From: Flagellimonas onchidii
Lineage (GTDB): Bacteria > Bacteroidota > Bacteroidia > Flavobacteriales > Flavobacteriaceae
DNA length: 36,737 nucleotides
Assembly (NCBI RefSeq): GCF_004804315.1
Contig: NZ_SRXX01000025.1
Location: 1-36,737, forward strand
Reading direction: 5' to 3'
How positions within the stretch are numbered: the first letter of the stretch is position 1; every line of letters starts with the position of its first letter. The position numbers and the translations under genes are program-made. Positions 6,763-14,740 of the stretch are shown here, one piece after another. The notes beneath the pieces are model-generated. The model was not told the DNA's origin. It made no database searches and saw only the letters and a list, made by a program, of their open reading frames with translations.

Positions 6763-7869
6763 ATGAGAAAGGACAGACTTTATTTCTTGACTTTTATCAC
6801 TATAGTCGTTATCTATACGATTATCGCAAGTATTGCCCTGCACTATATCAACAGGTCCGAAACCATCACTTTACTTGACACGTGTTTAGAGTTCAGTAAA
6901 AACGAAACCAAAACTTTTGCAACACTTGTAAGCCATCAAATGAACGCAGGTGTTGGAAAGGAAGCCGTCATCCAAAATGTACAGCAAAGTCTTGAAGAAA
7001 CAGATTTGGATATTGGATACTTAAGTATTTTGGATTGGTCTGGAGAGATTGTTTGTCATCCCGATATTAGGAAAGTTGGGGAACAAGCGGGGGCCACAAA
7101 ATCCTTTGTTTCCTCAGTGACTGATGAACTTACCTCAGACAGCTTTTATACCCAATTGAAAACGCGGCTAAAAGAAATGGAAAAGGCTGGATCAGACAGC
7201 CTTGTTAGTCAATCGGAGGTAATCCACATGCATTCTGTTGCCGGGACCGACTGGATTGTCGCGGCCCATATTGGATTGGGTAAAATTTCGGTAAAACTTA
7301 AGGAGATGCGTAACCGGTTCTTCTTCATTTTTATGGTTATGGGACTTTTGGTGGCACTCACCTACGTAGCTGCGGTAAGATTGCTTGGAAGCGCTTATGA
7401 GAAACGACTTGAACTTAAAAACAGACAATTGGAGGATGAAGTGTTCAATCTTTCAAAATTAAATAGAGCTGTTGGGGATTATCAACAACGGGTGAATGAT
7501 TCAGGAATGGTTGAATCCGAAGAACCGCCCTCCAAAAGACGTATTCTTACCTATTTGCGAGATGAACTTCTTCCTATACCTATTAAAGAAATAGCCCATA
7601 TTTATACGGAAAACACCATTACCTATGTTGTTTGTTTTGATGGTAAGCGTACGACGTCCAACTCAAGTTTGGAAGAGCTATTCTCACAATTGGACAGCGA
7701 ACATTTTTTTAGAGCGAATCGACAGTTCATAATTGCCATATCTAGCATTGATAAAATTGTAAGGTACGGAAACAATCAATTAAAGATATTGGTTACACCA
7801 AGACCTGATTCAAATATTATTATTAGTAAAAACAAAGCAGCCGAATTCAAGCAATGGTTGAATCTTTAA
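6763..7869 (+). CDS. Membrane-bound one-component regulator: Cache-like sensor, TM, LytTR
   Basis: The 368-residue protein has a short cytoplasmic start, TM1 (about 7-27), an extracytoplasmic domain (about 35-180), TM2 (about 186-208), a coiled linker (210-245) and a LytTR DNA-binding domain (about 262-368). The sensor part contains IGYLSILDWSGEIVCHP and VAGTDWIVAAHIGLG, features of Cache folds. The LytTR part includes LPIPIKEIAHIYTENTITYV and HFFRANRQFIIAISSIDKIV. No kinase or receiver domain is present, so the chain would sense outside and bind DNA inside while membrane-anchored. Its divergent position suggests it controls the operon starting at 6527 and perhaps itself. Confidence 0.8.
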   Translation: MRKDRLYFLTFITIVVIYTIIASIALHYINRSETITLLDTCLEFSKNETKTFATLVSHQMNAGVGKEAVIQNVQQSLEETDLDIGYLSILDWSGEIVCHPDIRKVGEQAGATKSFVSSVTDELTSDSFYTQLKTRLKEMEKAGSDSLVSQSEVIHMHSVAGTDWIVAAHIGLGKISVKLKEMRNRFFFIFMVMGLLVALTYVAAVRLLGSAYEKRLELKNRQLEDEVFNLSKLNRAVGDYQQRVNDSGMVESEEPPSKRRILTYLRDELLPIPIKEIAHIYTENTITYVVCFDGKRTTSNSSLEELFSQLDSEHFFRANRQFIIAISSIDKIVRYGNNQLKILVTPRPDSNIIISKNKAAEFKQWLNL

Positions 7870-7925
7870 TTTTGCTCACCACAACGAAGTTTCTTTGGCA
7901 TTCAGAAATAGAGGGCAAGGCAAGA

Positions 7926-7953
7926 CAAAAACCGTGCGAAAGTACGGCTTTTG
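7926..7953. terminator. Bidirectional terminator hairpin with GAAA tetraloop
   Basis: Positions 7926-7937 pair with 7942-7953 (11 of 12 pairs, one A-C mismatch) around a GAAA tetraloop. The stem has CAAAA at its left base and CTTTTG at its right base, so it has a T-rich 3' side in both directions. It lies between the convergent ends of the LytTR gene and the DoxX gene. A second weaker hairpin (7965-7990, CTATTTTCT with AGAAAAGTAG and a one-base bulge) follows. Confidence 0.6.
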
Positions 7954-8024
7954 TATTTTGGGCACTATTTTCTTTCGGTGAGAAAAGTAGCCGAAGTGAA
8001 TCCTAAGTAGGAGGGTAAGCTATT

Positions 8025-8408
8025 TTATAAATGGTTAAACAATGCTTTTATCTGCTCCCAATACATCTTCACCAAAATAGCGCAACTTATAAAAACCATC
8101 ACGGCCAAATAAAACAAAAGTCCACCATCCCCCTGAACTTCGATACCCAAAACGGTAAGATGAAAAAATAACGCCCCAGATATTACGCCAAGCCCCAAAA
8201 GCGCACCAAGACCTACTGTTCTGGACCATAACAAAAGTATACCGGCAACAAGCTCGATTACACCACTGCCATAACGACCCCAGGGTTCCATACCTACGGT
8301 TTCAAAAATATAGATACTTTCTGCCGCACCGGAAAATTTAAAAAAGAGAGTTTGCAACAAAATCACTGCAGCTACTAGACGTAATATCCATGAGAAAACA
8401 GTCTTCAT
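8025..8408 (-). CDS. DoxX-family membrane protein
   Basis: The 127-residue integral membrane protein has four hydrophobic segments (about residues 5-22, 45-62, 66-86 and 98-114). The conserved DoxX-type start reads RLVAAVILLQTLFFKFSGAAES, followed by the GRYGSGVIELVAGILLL turn. Members of this family are linked in other bacteria to quinone- or thiol-dependent redox processes, but many, including this one, have no assigned role. It is transcribed alone, convergent with the LytTR regulator. The 232 bases upstream (8409-8640) separate it from the divergent sulfatase operon and must hold promoters for both, although I can identify none with confidence. Confidence 0.7.
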   Translation of the reverse strand: MKTVFSWILRLVAAVILLQTLFFKFSGAAESIYIFETVGMEPWGRYGSGVIELVAGILLLWSRTVGLGALLGLGVISGALFFHLTVLGIEVQGDGGLLFYLAVMVFISCAILVKMYWEQIKALFNHL

Positions 8409-8640
8409 TATTAAAAAAGTTTGAGTTCATGTATTGGTCACTGTTGACAGCTCCAACTTACACCATGTATAAACCAAGGCTTTGTTCTTAGAGAATGCTA
8501 CAATTTCGTTATGGAGGTCCTCTTTTTTGCAAAAAAAAGATAAATTACCATAATCATTTGGTTTCATAGGAGTTTACGAACTACTTTGTTAGCAAGTTCA
8601 GATAACCTAAATTAAGGATGTCCATTTAATAAGGAAATAA

Positions 8641-10197
8641 ATGAAAAACCTAATCAAAAACATCAATCAATTTGTCGTATTGTTAATAGTCTTGGTTTTA
8701 GCTGCTTGTAATCCGTCCAAGAAAAAATCCAATGAAGATGCCGTTACAATAGAGAATGAAACCTCTAATCGTCACCCAAATGTATTGCTCATTTATATGG
8801 ATGATTTGGGTTATGGCGATGTGAGCGCTTATGGCGTTGGCACTCTGGAAACCCCCAATATCGACCGGATTGCAAAGAATGGCATCCGTTTTACCAATGG
8901 CTATGCGACTTCGGCTACCTGTACTCCAAGTAGGTATGCTATTTTGTCGGGAGAATACCCTTGGAAGAATCAAAAAGCCCGTATTCTGCCAGGGAATGCA
9001 CCATTATTATTTGATACCTCAAAAGAAACATTGCCTTCTATGCTGAAAAAGGCTGAATACACTACGGCTGTTATTGGAAAATGGCACTTAGGTCTCGGCG
9101 GAGAAACGATGGACTGGAACACTTCTATAAAACCGGGGCCAAATGAAATTGGATTTGATTATTCCTACATTTTGGCGTCCACCAATGACCGTGTTCCCTC
9201 AGTGTATGTTGAGAATGACAGGGTGGTCGGCCTGGATCCAGCAGATTCCTTAAAAGTCAGTTACCAAGAGAACTTTCCCGGGGAACCAACAGGGCGGGAA
9301 AACCCAGAGTTATTGAAACTTCATCCCAGCCATGGCCACGACATGAGTGTGCATAATGGAATTTCTCGAATAGGCTATATGAAAGGAGGTAAATCAGCAC
9401 TGTTTATTGATGAAGATATGTCCGATACGATAATGGTTCGAACCAAAAACTTTATAAAATCAAATAAGGATAACCCTTTCTTTCTTTTTTATTCGCTTCA
9501 TCAACCCCATGTACCCAGAGTACCGCATCCAAGATTTGAAGGAAGCTCGGGAATGGGCCCCAGAGGAGATGCCATTTTAGAGGCGGATTGGGCGATTGGA
9601 CAAGTTTTGGATCAATTGGACGAATTAGGTATCGCAGAAAACACAATAGTGATTTTCTCAAGTGATAATGGACCGGTTCTGGATGATGGATATATAGATG
9701 ATGCAAATGAGAAACTAGGAGATCACACACCACGAGGTGGTCTAAGAGGGGGTAAGTATAGTATGCTCGAAGCGGGCACTAGAGTTCCCTTCTTAGTGAG
9801 TTGGCCGGGAAAAATAAAACCGGGTGTGTCGGATGCTTTGGTTTGTCAGTTGGATTTCATGGGGTCTTTGGCAAGCCTTATCGGTTTGGAAAACCCAAGT
9901 ACCGATAGTCAAGACACCTTGGAAGCCTTTCTGGGAACTTCCGATAAAGGAAGAGATGAATTGGTGTTGGAAGCCACTGGGAAAATCTTTTTCCGGAAAG
10001 GAAATTGGGTCATGATCCCTCCACACAAAGGACCTAAGATTACCAATAAATGGGTCAGGAACGAAACAGGAAATAGTGAAGATTACCAATTGTACAATTT
10101 AGATACTGATTTGGGGCAGCAAAAAAACCTGGCTTCTGAACATCCTGAAAAAGTGGAAAAGATGCTTAAAACCATGAAGGGCATCGAAGGAAGGTAA
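8641..10197 (+). CDS. Type I sulfatase, lipoprotein (1 of 3)
   Basis: The 518-residue protein has a lipoprotein signal (LIVLVLAACN, lipidated Cys23). The alkaline-phosphatase-superfamily core has the metal-binding Asp54-Asp55 in LIYMDDLGYGD and the sulfatase motif C94-T-P-S-R98, whose cysteine is converted to formylglycine. Further sites are GKWHLG (about 146-151) and IFSSDNGP (about 339-346). It hydrolyses a sulfate ester, probably on a glycan, from the outer-membrane surface or periplasm. Gene order suggests a three-sulfatase operon, with only 7 bases to the next gene. The substrate subfamily cannot be set from the motif alone. The cysteine-type site requires a formylglycine-generating or anaerobic maturase, neither of which is in this window. 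Confidence 0.9.
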   Translation: MKNLIKNINQFVVLLIVLVLAACNPSKKKSNEDAVTIENETSNRHPNVLLIYMDDLGYGDVSAYGVGTLETPNIDRIAKNGIRFTNGYATSATCTPSRYAILSGEYPWKNQKARILPGNAPLLFDTSKETLPSMLKKAEYTTAVIGKWHLGLGGETMDWNTSIKPGPNEIGFDYSYILASTNDRVPSVYVENDRVVGLDPADSLKVSYQENFPGEPTGRENPELLKLHPSHGHDMSVHNGISRIGYMKGGKSALFIDEDMSDTIMVRTKNFIKSNKDNPFFLFYSLHQPHVPRVPHPRFEGSSGMGPRGDAILEADWAIGQVLDQLDELGIAENTIVIFSSDNGPVLDDGYIDDANEKLGDHTPRGGLRGGKYSMLEAGTRVPFLVSWPGKIKPGVSDALVCQLDFMGSLASLIGLENPSTDSQDTLEAFLGTSDKGRDELVLEATGKIFFRKGNWVMIPPHKGPKITNKWVRNETGNSEDYQLYNLDTDLGQQKNLASEHPEKVEKMLKTMKGIEGR

Positions 10198-10204
10198 GAG
10201 GATA

Positions 10205-11638
10205 ATGAGGCAGGAACAAAATAGGAACCGCATATTTTTTAAAGCCATAGCTTGGTTATTTTGCTTATCAAGCTTGTTCACTTCATGTGCACAGGAAAAG
10301 AAACCAAACTTTATCATTTTTTTTGTTGATGACTTGGGATGGAATGATGTGGGGTATATGGGAAGTAAGTATTACGAGACTCCTCATATAGACCAAATGG
10401 CAAAAGAGGGAATGGTGTTTACCAATGCTTATGCCAATGCACCCAATTGTGCACCGTCAAGGGCCTGTTTAATGAGTGGGCAATACAGCCCAAGGCATGG
10501 TGTATATACAGTTGGACGTCCGGATAGAGGAAAAGTAGAGAACAGGAAATTGGTTCCGCATCCCAATAAAACAGAATTATCGGGAGAGATTGTTACTATA
10601 GCCGAAGCGCTGAAAAAGTTTGGCTATACCAATGCACACATGGGGAAGTGGCACCTTGGCAATAGTGACAAAACAAGACCCGAGGCTCAAGGGTTTGATG
10701 TAAATATTGGTGGAAACGAGCTGGGGCATCCGAAATCCTACTTTAGCCCATATAGAAACCCTGACCTATCGGACGGAAAAGAAGGGGAGTACTTAACAGA
10801 TCGTCTTACTAACGAAGCATTGGATTTTATCAATAGCAATAAGGAAAATCCTTTTTTCCTATATCTCTCGCACTATGCTGTGCATACACCAATTCAGGCC
10901 AAATCTGATTTAATATCAAAGTATAAGGACAAGAAACCGCATCTAGGGCAAGATAATCCTTCGTATGCTGCCATGGTCGAGAGCATGGATCAGAGTCTAG
11001 GCAGAATACTTCAAAAACTAAAAGAGCTTGATTTAGATGAGAATACCTTGGTGCTGTTCTTTTCAGATAATGGAGGTCATGGCGGTATAACAAATCACAC
11101 TCCCTTAAAAGGTTCTAAAGGCATGTTATACGAAGGTGGCATCCGTGAACCCATGATTGCATGGTGGCCAAAGAATATTCGATCAGGCTCTAGGTCAGAT
11201 GAAGTTGTAATAGGAACGGATTTTTATCCAACCTTGGTAACATTGGCTGGTGGAAACCCAAAAGATTTTCCAATTGATGGTGAAGATTTGACTCCCTTGT
11301 TTTTTCAAAAAAACAATTTGGAAAGAGAAGCAATTTATTGGCATTTCCCTGCTTATTTGGAAGGATATCTCGGCATAAAACAAGAAGAAGCGCTTACCAG
11401 GGGGTGGCGTGCAGTTCCATCAGGAGCCATACGAAAAGGTGATTGGAAACTTATAGAAGATTTTGAGGATGGCCGTCTTCAACTATATAACATTAAAGAA
11501 GACATTTCCGAAAGCAATGATTTATCCGCCAGTCATCCAGAGAAAAAAGAAGAGCTATGGAAAGATTTAAAGAACTGGAGAAAGAATTTTAACGCTCCGG
11601 TGCCAACAGAGAAAAATTCATTATACGAAACTAAGTAA
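10205..11638 (+). CDS. Type I sulfatase, lipoprotein (2 of 3)
   Basis: The 477-residue sulfatase has a lipoprotein signal (LFCLSSLFTSC, Cys28), Asp42-Asp43 in FFVDDLGWND, and the formylglycine motif C82-A-P-S-R86 in NAPNCAPSRACLMSG. GKWHLG, a conserved HTPL, and FFSDNGGHGG complete the metal and sulfate site. It belongs to the same fold as its neighbours but differs in the loops around the active site, so it probably removes a different sulfate group. It sits 7 bases after the first sulfatase and 19 bases before the third, in one transcript. The exact glycan is unknown. Confidence 0.9.
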   Translation: MRQEQNRNRIFFKAIAWLFCLSSLFTSCAQEKKPNFIIFFVDDLGWNDVGYMGSKYYETPHIDQMAKEGMVFTNAYANAPNCAPSRACLMSGQYSPRHGVYTVGRPDRGKVENRKLVPHPNKTELSGEIVTIAEALKKFGYTNAHMGKWHLGNSDKTRPEAQGFDVNIGGNELGHPKSYFSPYRNPDLSDGKEGEYLTDRLTNEALDFINSNKENPFFLYLSHYAVHTPIQAKSDLISKYKDKKPHLGQDNPSYAAMVESMDQSLGRILQKLKELDLDENTLVLFFSDNGGHGGITNHTPLKGSKGMLYEGGIREPMIAWWPKNIRSGSRSDEVVIGTDFYPTLVTLAGGNPKDFPIDGEDLTPLFFQKNNLEREAIYWHFPAYLEGYLGIKQEEALTRGWRAVPSGAIRKGDWKLIEDFEDGRLQLYNIKEDISESNDLSASHPEKKEELWKDLKNWRKNFNAPVPTEKNSLYETK

Positions 11639-11657
11639 CAATCAGAGAGATACCATT

Positions 11658-13241
11658 ATGAGATTCCCTTTCAAAAAGTTGAGTTATATTTTCCTTGTTG
11701 TATTGATCCTTACGTTTGTTGGGTGTCAAGACAAGAATAAGGAAACAAAACCGGAAAAAAGCCGACCTAACATCATCTATATATTGGCCGATGATTTGGG
11801 TTACGGAGAATTAGGTGTTTATGGACAAGAAAAGATAGAGACCCCGAACATAGATGCCCTTGCTCAAAACGGAATGCTATTTACCCAACACTATACTGGA
11901 GCACCAGTGTGTGCCCCGGCCCGCTATATGTTGATGACAGGAAAGCATGCAGGACATTCCTTTATCAGAGGTAATCATGAATGGAGGGAAAGAGGAAAGG
12001 TCTGGGATTATCGAGAGATGATTCTTGATTCCACATTAGAAGGGCAGCACCCAATACCATCCGAGACTGTTTTGTTTCCAGAGTTGTTGCAGAAAGAGGG
12101 CTATGCTACGGGGATGGTTGGCAAATGGGGACTTGGAGCACCGCACACAGATGCTATTCCAACCAAAAAGGGCTTTGATTTTTTCTATGGATATAACTGT
12201 CAAAGACAAGCGCATACTTATTATCCAGTGCATTTGTATAAAAATGAAAATAGGGTTCACCTTAATAACGATACCATACCTCCGCACACAAAACTTGCTG
12301 AAGGAGCTGACCCGAATGACCCGGAAAGCTACAAAAACTTTAGATTGAACGACTATGCCCCCGATTTGATGTTCGATGAAATGATGGGATTCATATCCGA
12401 AAACGAGCAAAAGCCCTTCTTTCTTTATTGGGCGTCACCTATACCACATAATGCTATTCAAGCCCCTCAAAAATGGGAGGAATATTACAAGAAAAAATTT
12501 GGAGAAGAAGAACCTTACTTGGGCAACATCGGTTATTTTCCGCATCAAAATCCAAGGGCAGGATATGCAGCGATGATTTCCTATTTTGATGAAAATGTGG
12601 GAAAATTGGTTGACTATTTAAAAGAGAATGATCTTTATGAAAACACGATTATAATGTTCACTTCAGATAACGGTGTCACCTTTTCAGGAGGTACTGATGG
12701 TGAATTTTTTAATAGCTCAGGAGTTTTTGGTGAGGAGCGGGGAAGAGGTAAAGGCTTTGTGTACGAGGGAGGTGTCAGAGTACCAATGATTGCCACTTGG
12801 CCCAACCATATAAAGCCAGGGAGTAAAACCGACCATATCTCCGCACATTATGATGTTATGGCCACGTTGTTTGATCTTATCGATGTGGAAAACCCCTTGG
12901 AAACGGATGGAATCAGCTTTTTACCGACGCTTAAAGGTGAAGAAGGTCAGGAAAAACATGACTTCTTATACTGGGAGTTTCCAGAATACGGTGGTCAAGT
13001 TGCCATTAGAATGGGTGATTGGAAAGTGGTCAGGCAAAACCTGAAAGACCCTAAAAAAGAACCAACGTTGGAACTTTACAATCTTGCTGAAGATCCAGCC
13101 GAACTGAAAAATGTAGCTGACGAAAACCCAGAGATTCTTGCAAAGGCAGCGGAAGTTTTCTCAAAGGAGCATACAAACTCTGAGGTTGAAAGATTTAGGA
13201 TTCCATTGATTGAAAATGGATTGCTCTCCGCAATGAAGTAG
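11658..13241 (+). CDS. Type I sulfatase, lipoprotein (3 of 3)
   Basis: The 527-residue sulfatase has a lipoprotein signal (LILTFVGC, Cys23), Asp45-Asp46 in ILADDLGYGE, and the motif C85-A-P-A-R89. Alanine replaces the usual serine after proline, within known tolerance for formylglycine formation but less common than CxPSR. It also has KWGLGAPH and MFTSDNGV. The region after the active site (KHAGHSFIRGNHEW) resembles arylsulfatase A-like enzymes acting on polysaccharides. It ends the operon, and a degraded fourth sulfatase lies just downstream. Confidence 0.9.
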   Translation: MRFPFKKLSYIFLVVLILTFVGCQDKNKETKPEKSRPNIIYILADDLGYGELGVYGQEKIETPNIDALAQNGMLFTQHYTGAPVCAPARYMLMTGKHAGHSFIRGNHEWRERGKVWDYREMILDSTLEGQHPIPSETVLFPELLQKEGYATGMVGKWGLGAPHTDAIPTKKGFDFFYGYNCQRQAHTYYPVHLYKNENRVHLNNDTIPPHTKLAEGADPNDPESYKNFRLNDYAPDLMFDEMMGFISENEQKPFFLYWASPIPHNAIQAPQKWEEYYKKKFGEEEPYLGNIGYFPHQNPRAGYAAMISYFDENVGKLVDYLKENDLYENTIIMFTSDNGVTFSGGTDGEFFNSSGVFGEERGRGKGFVYEGGVRVPMIATWPNHIKPGSKTDHISAHYDVMATLFDLIDVENPLETDGISFLPTLKGEEGQEKHDFLYWEFPEYGGQVAIRMGDWKVVRQNLKDPKKEPTLELYNLAEDPAELKNVADENPEILAKAAEVFSKEHTNSEVERFRIPLIENGLLSAMK

Positions 13242-13320
13242 GCCTTTTAAATAGACCTTGACAAAAACAGAAATACAGATATTACCAAATGATAAAATGG
13301 AGATTCACGGGACTGCCACT

Positions 13321-13556
13321 ATGCATACATTGGTTTCTTGTAAGACTCAAGTTGAACACCAAAAAAGACCAAACGTACTTTTTATAATTGCCGATGATTT
13401 GTTGTAGGTTCAGTACAAGACAAAATATGAAAGCTATTCATATACAATCTTAAATTGGATTTGCCTGAAAAGAACCCTATGGATATGACAACACAGCCTG
13501 ATTCTATCAAATCAAAGATGATGGGCTTCAAGAAAGTGCTATATCAATATAGGTAG
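13321..13556 (+). pseudogene. Sulfatase gene remnant with internal deletion
   Basis: Two short sulfatase-like pieces in line remain. The first (13321-13406) reads MHTLVSCKTQVEHQKRPNVL and continues into FIIADD, the metal-binding start of a sulfatase, before an early stop. The second (13431-13556) reads KLFIYNLKLDLPEKNPMDM, then TTQPDSIKSKMMGFKKV, matching the YNLxxDPxExxN C-terminal region of sulfatases. Roughly 400 codons between them are gone, including the catalytic cysteine motif. The remaining bases of 13242-13583 hold no other recognisable feature. Confidence 0.6.
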
Positions 13557-13583
13557 AAACGGGTTTTCTCTTTCCCAAAAAGA

Positions 13584-14615
13584 TTAATAGAGGTAACTAT
13601 CCACATTTTCTGAGTTGATAATTTGAATGGGCAACAAGCTCTTTTTGGAAATTTCCTTGCCCAATAGAAGTTTTTCGACCAAGCCTTTCAACCCTAGGGA
13701 TGCCTGAAGCTTCGGGGATTGGTGTATAAGAAACTTAATATCATTGGACCTTAGGTATTCGATATTTTCCTCCAAAAGGTCATAGCCCAATACAACTTTG
13801 GATTTTCCAAGATTTTTGAGCACTCTCACAATTCGGTAAGCTTTGGACGTACTTACGAATAAAGCATTAATATTTTCATTTCTCTCAACAAAGTCGGCAA
13901 ATTTTTGTTCAAATCCATTTACTCCTATGGTCAAGGTAATTACATCATAACCTTCTCTTGTTTCAAAAAATTGCCGAAAACCTTTCTCTTTCTCCCTTAA
14001 ATGGACGGCATTGGTAGATTCCTCATCGATGTGAACAATGGCAATTTTAGAAGGAGCTTCCAATGCATCTGCCATTAACTTTGCAGCTACTCTACCACTC
14101 ATAAAAAGGTCCAATCCGACGTATAGGTCAACAGCACTTCCATGAAAACTGTTAAATGTGCCGGTAAGGATGCTTTTGTGCTCTAGTTCCATCAAAAGAT
14201 GGTCACTTTCCTTTTCAAATAAGGGAACAAACAAAAATGCATCAATATGTTGGTCTAAAAGTCTTAGGCCGATGGTCAGAAAAGATTTGGGCTCTGAAGG
14301 ATCATAATAATGTAAGGATATGTCAATATCGAACGCCCCGTATTCATTTACTACTTCTTCTATTCCTTGTTTGCCGGGTAGCCAAAAAGGATCTTTTTCG
14401 GAATCGGGAAGAAGCACTTTTATAATGTAAACGGTATTATTTTTAAGAGTCCTTGCAATGGGGTTTGGTCTGTAGTCAAGTTCTTTTAAGGCTTTATTTA
14501 CGCTCGTCAACGCCTTTTTGGAAACTTTTCCTCGATTGTGGAGCACTCTGTCCACAGTTCCGATAGACACACCGGCGGCATTTGCAATATCCTTTATGGT
14601 GTACTTTTTCCTCAT
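13584..14615 (-). CDS. LacI-family transcriptional repressor
   Basis: The 343-residue protein has an N-terminal LacI helix-turn-helix with hinge helix (residues 6-55, TIKDIANAAGVSIGTVDRVL, then YRPNPIARTLK) and a periplasmic-binding-protein-like effector domain (60-343). The effector domain carries segments such as DAFLFVPLFEKESDHLL and IAIVHIDEES. It probably binds a free sugar or sugar phosphate and releases DNA. It is divergent from the sugar kinase gene, and the palindrome at 14652-14667 between them is the obvious operator. The target is most likely the kinase/nucleotidyltransferase pair and its own gene. Confidence 0.85.
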   Translation of the reverse strand: MRKKYTIKDIANAAGVSIGTVDRVLHNRGKVSKKALTSVNKALKELDYRPNPIARTLKNNTVYIIKVLLPDSEKDPFWLPGKQGIEEVVNEYGAFDIDISLHYYDPSEPKSFLTIGLRLLDQHIDAFLFVPLFEKESDHLLMELEHKSILTGTFNSFHGSAVDLYVGLDLFMSGRVAAKLMADALEAPSKIAIVHIDEESTNAVHLREKEKGFRQFFETREGYDVITLTIGVNGFEQKFADFVERNENINALFVSTSKAYRIVRVLKNLGKSKVVLGYDLLEENIEYLRSNDIKFLIHQSPKLQASLGLKGLVEKLLLGKEISKKSLLPIQIINSENVDSYLY

Positions 14616-14651
14616 ACCTTACAAATATATCAAAAACACATTGCCAAAAAA

Positions 14652-14667
14652 TGTGTACGTTAACACA
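14652..14667. promoter_or_regulatory. Probable LacI-type operator
   Basis: The 16-mer TGTGTACGTTAACACA has TGTGT/ACACA arms around a central ACGTTA, close to the TGTTAACGTTAACA pattern of LacI-family sites. It lies 37 bases upstream of the repressor start and 74 upstream of the kinase start. It also overlaps the expected -33 region of the kinase promoter. Confidence 0.55.
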
Positions 14668-14673
14668 ATTTAC

Positions 14674-14681
14674 TATATTTG
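14674..14681 (+). promoter_or_regulatory. Bacteroidota-type -7 promoter element of the kinase gene
   Basis: TATATTTG fits the Bacteroidota -7 consensus TAnnTTTG exactly. A TGTG about 18 bases upstream, inside the operator, sits where the -33 TTTG box would be. Transcription would start about 50 bases before the kinase ATG at 14741, and a bound repressor would block polymerase. Confidence 0.5.
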
Positions 14682-14740
14682 CCACAAACCAATGAAAATC
14701 CACCGTTAAACGTTCAGGAAATAGACGTAATTTCGCGGAA

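Noticed and set aside
6601..6843. 80-codon minus-strand open frame opposite the start of the LytTR gene
   Set aside because: It overlaps the regulator's first membrane segment on the other strand and fills the divergent control region; composition is not protein-like.
8551..8600. TACTTTG with an upstream TTTG as the sulfatase operon promoter
   Set aside because: It is one base short of TAnnTTTG and spacing is uncertain, so I did not list it as a promoter.
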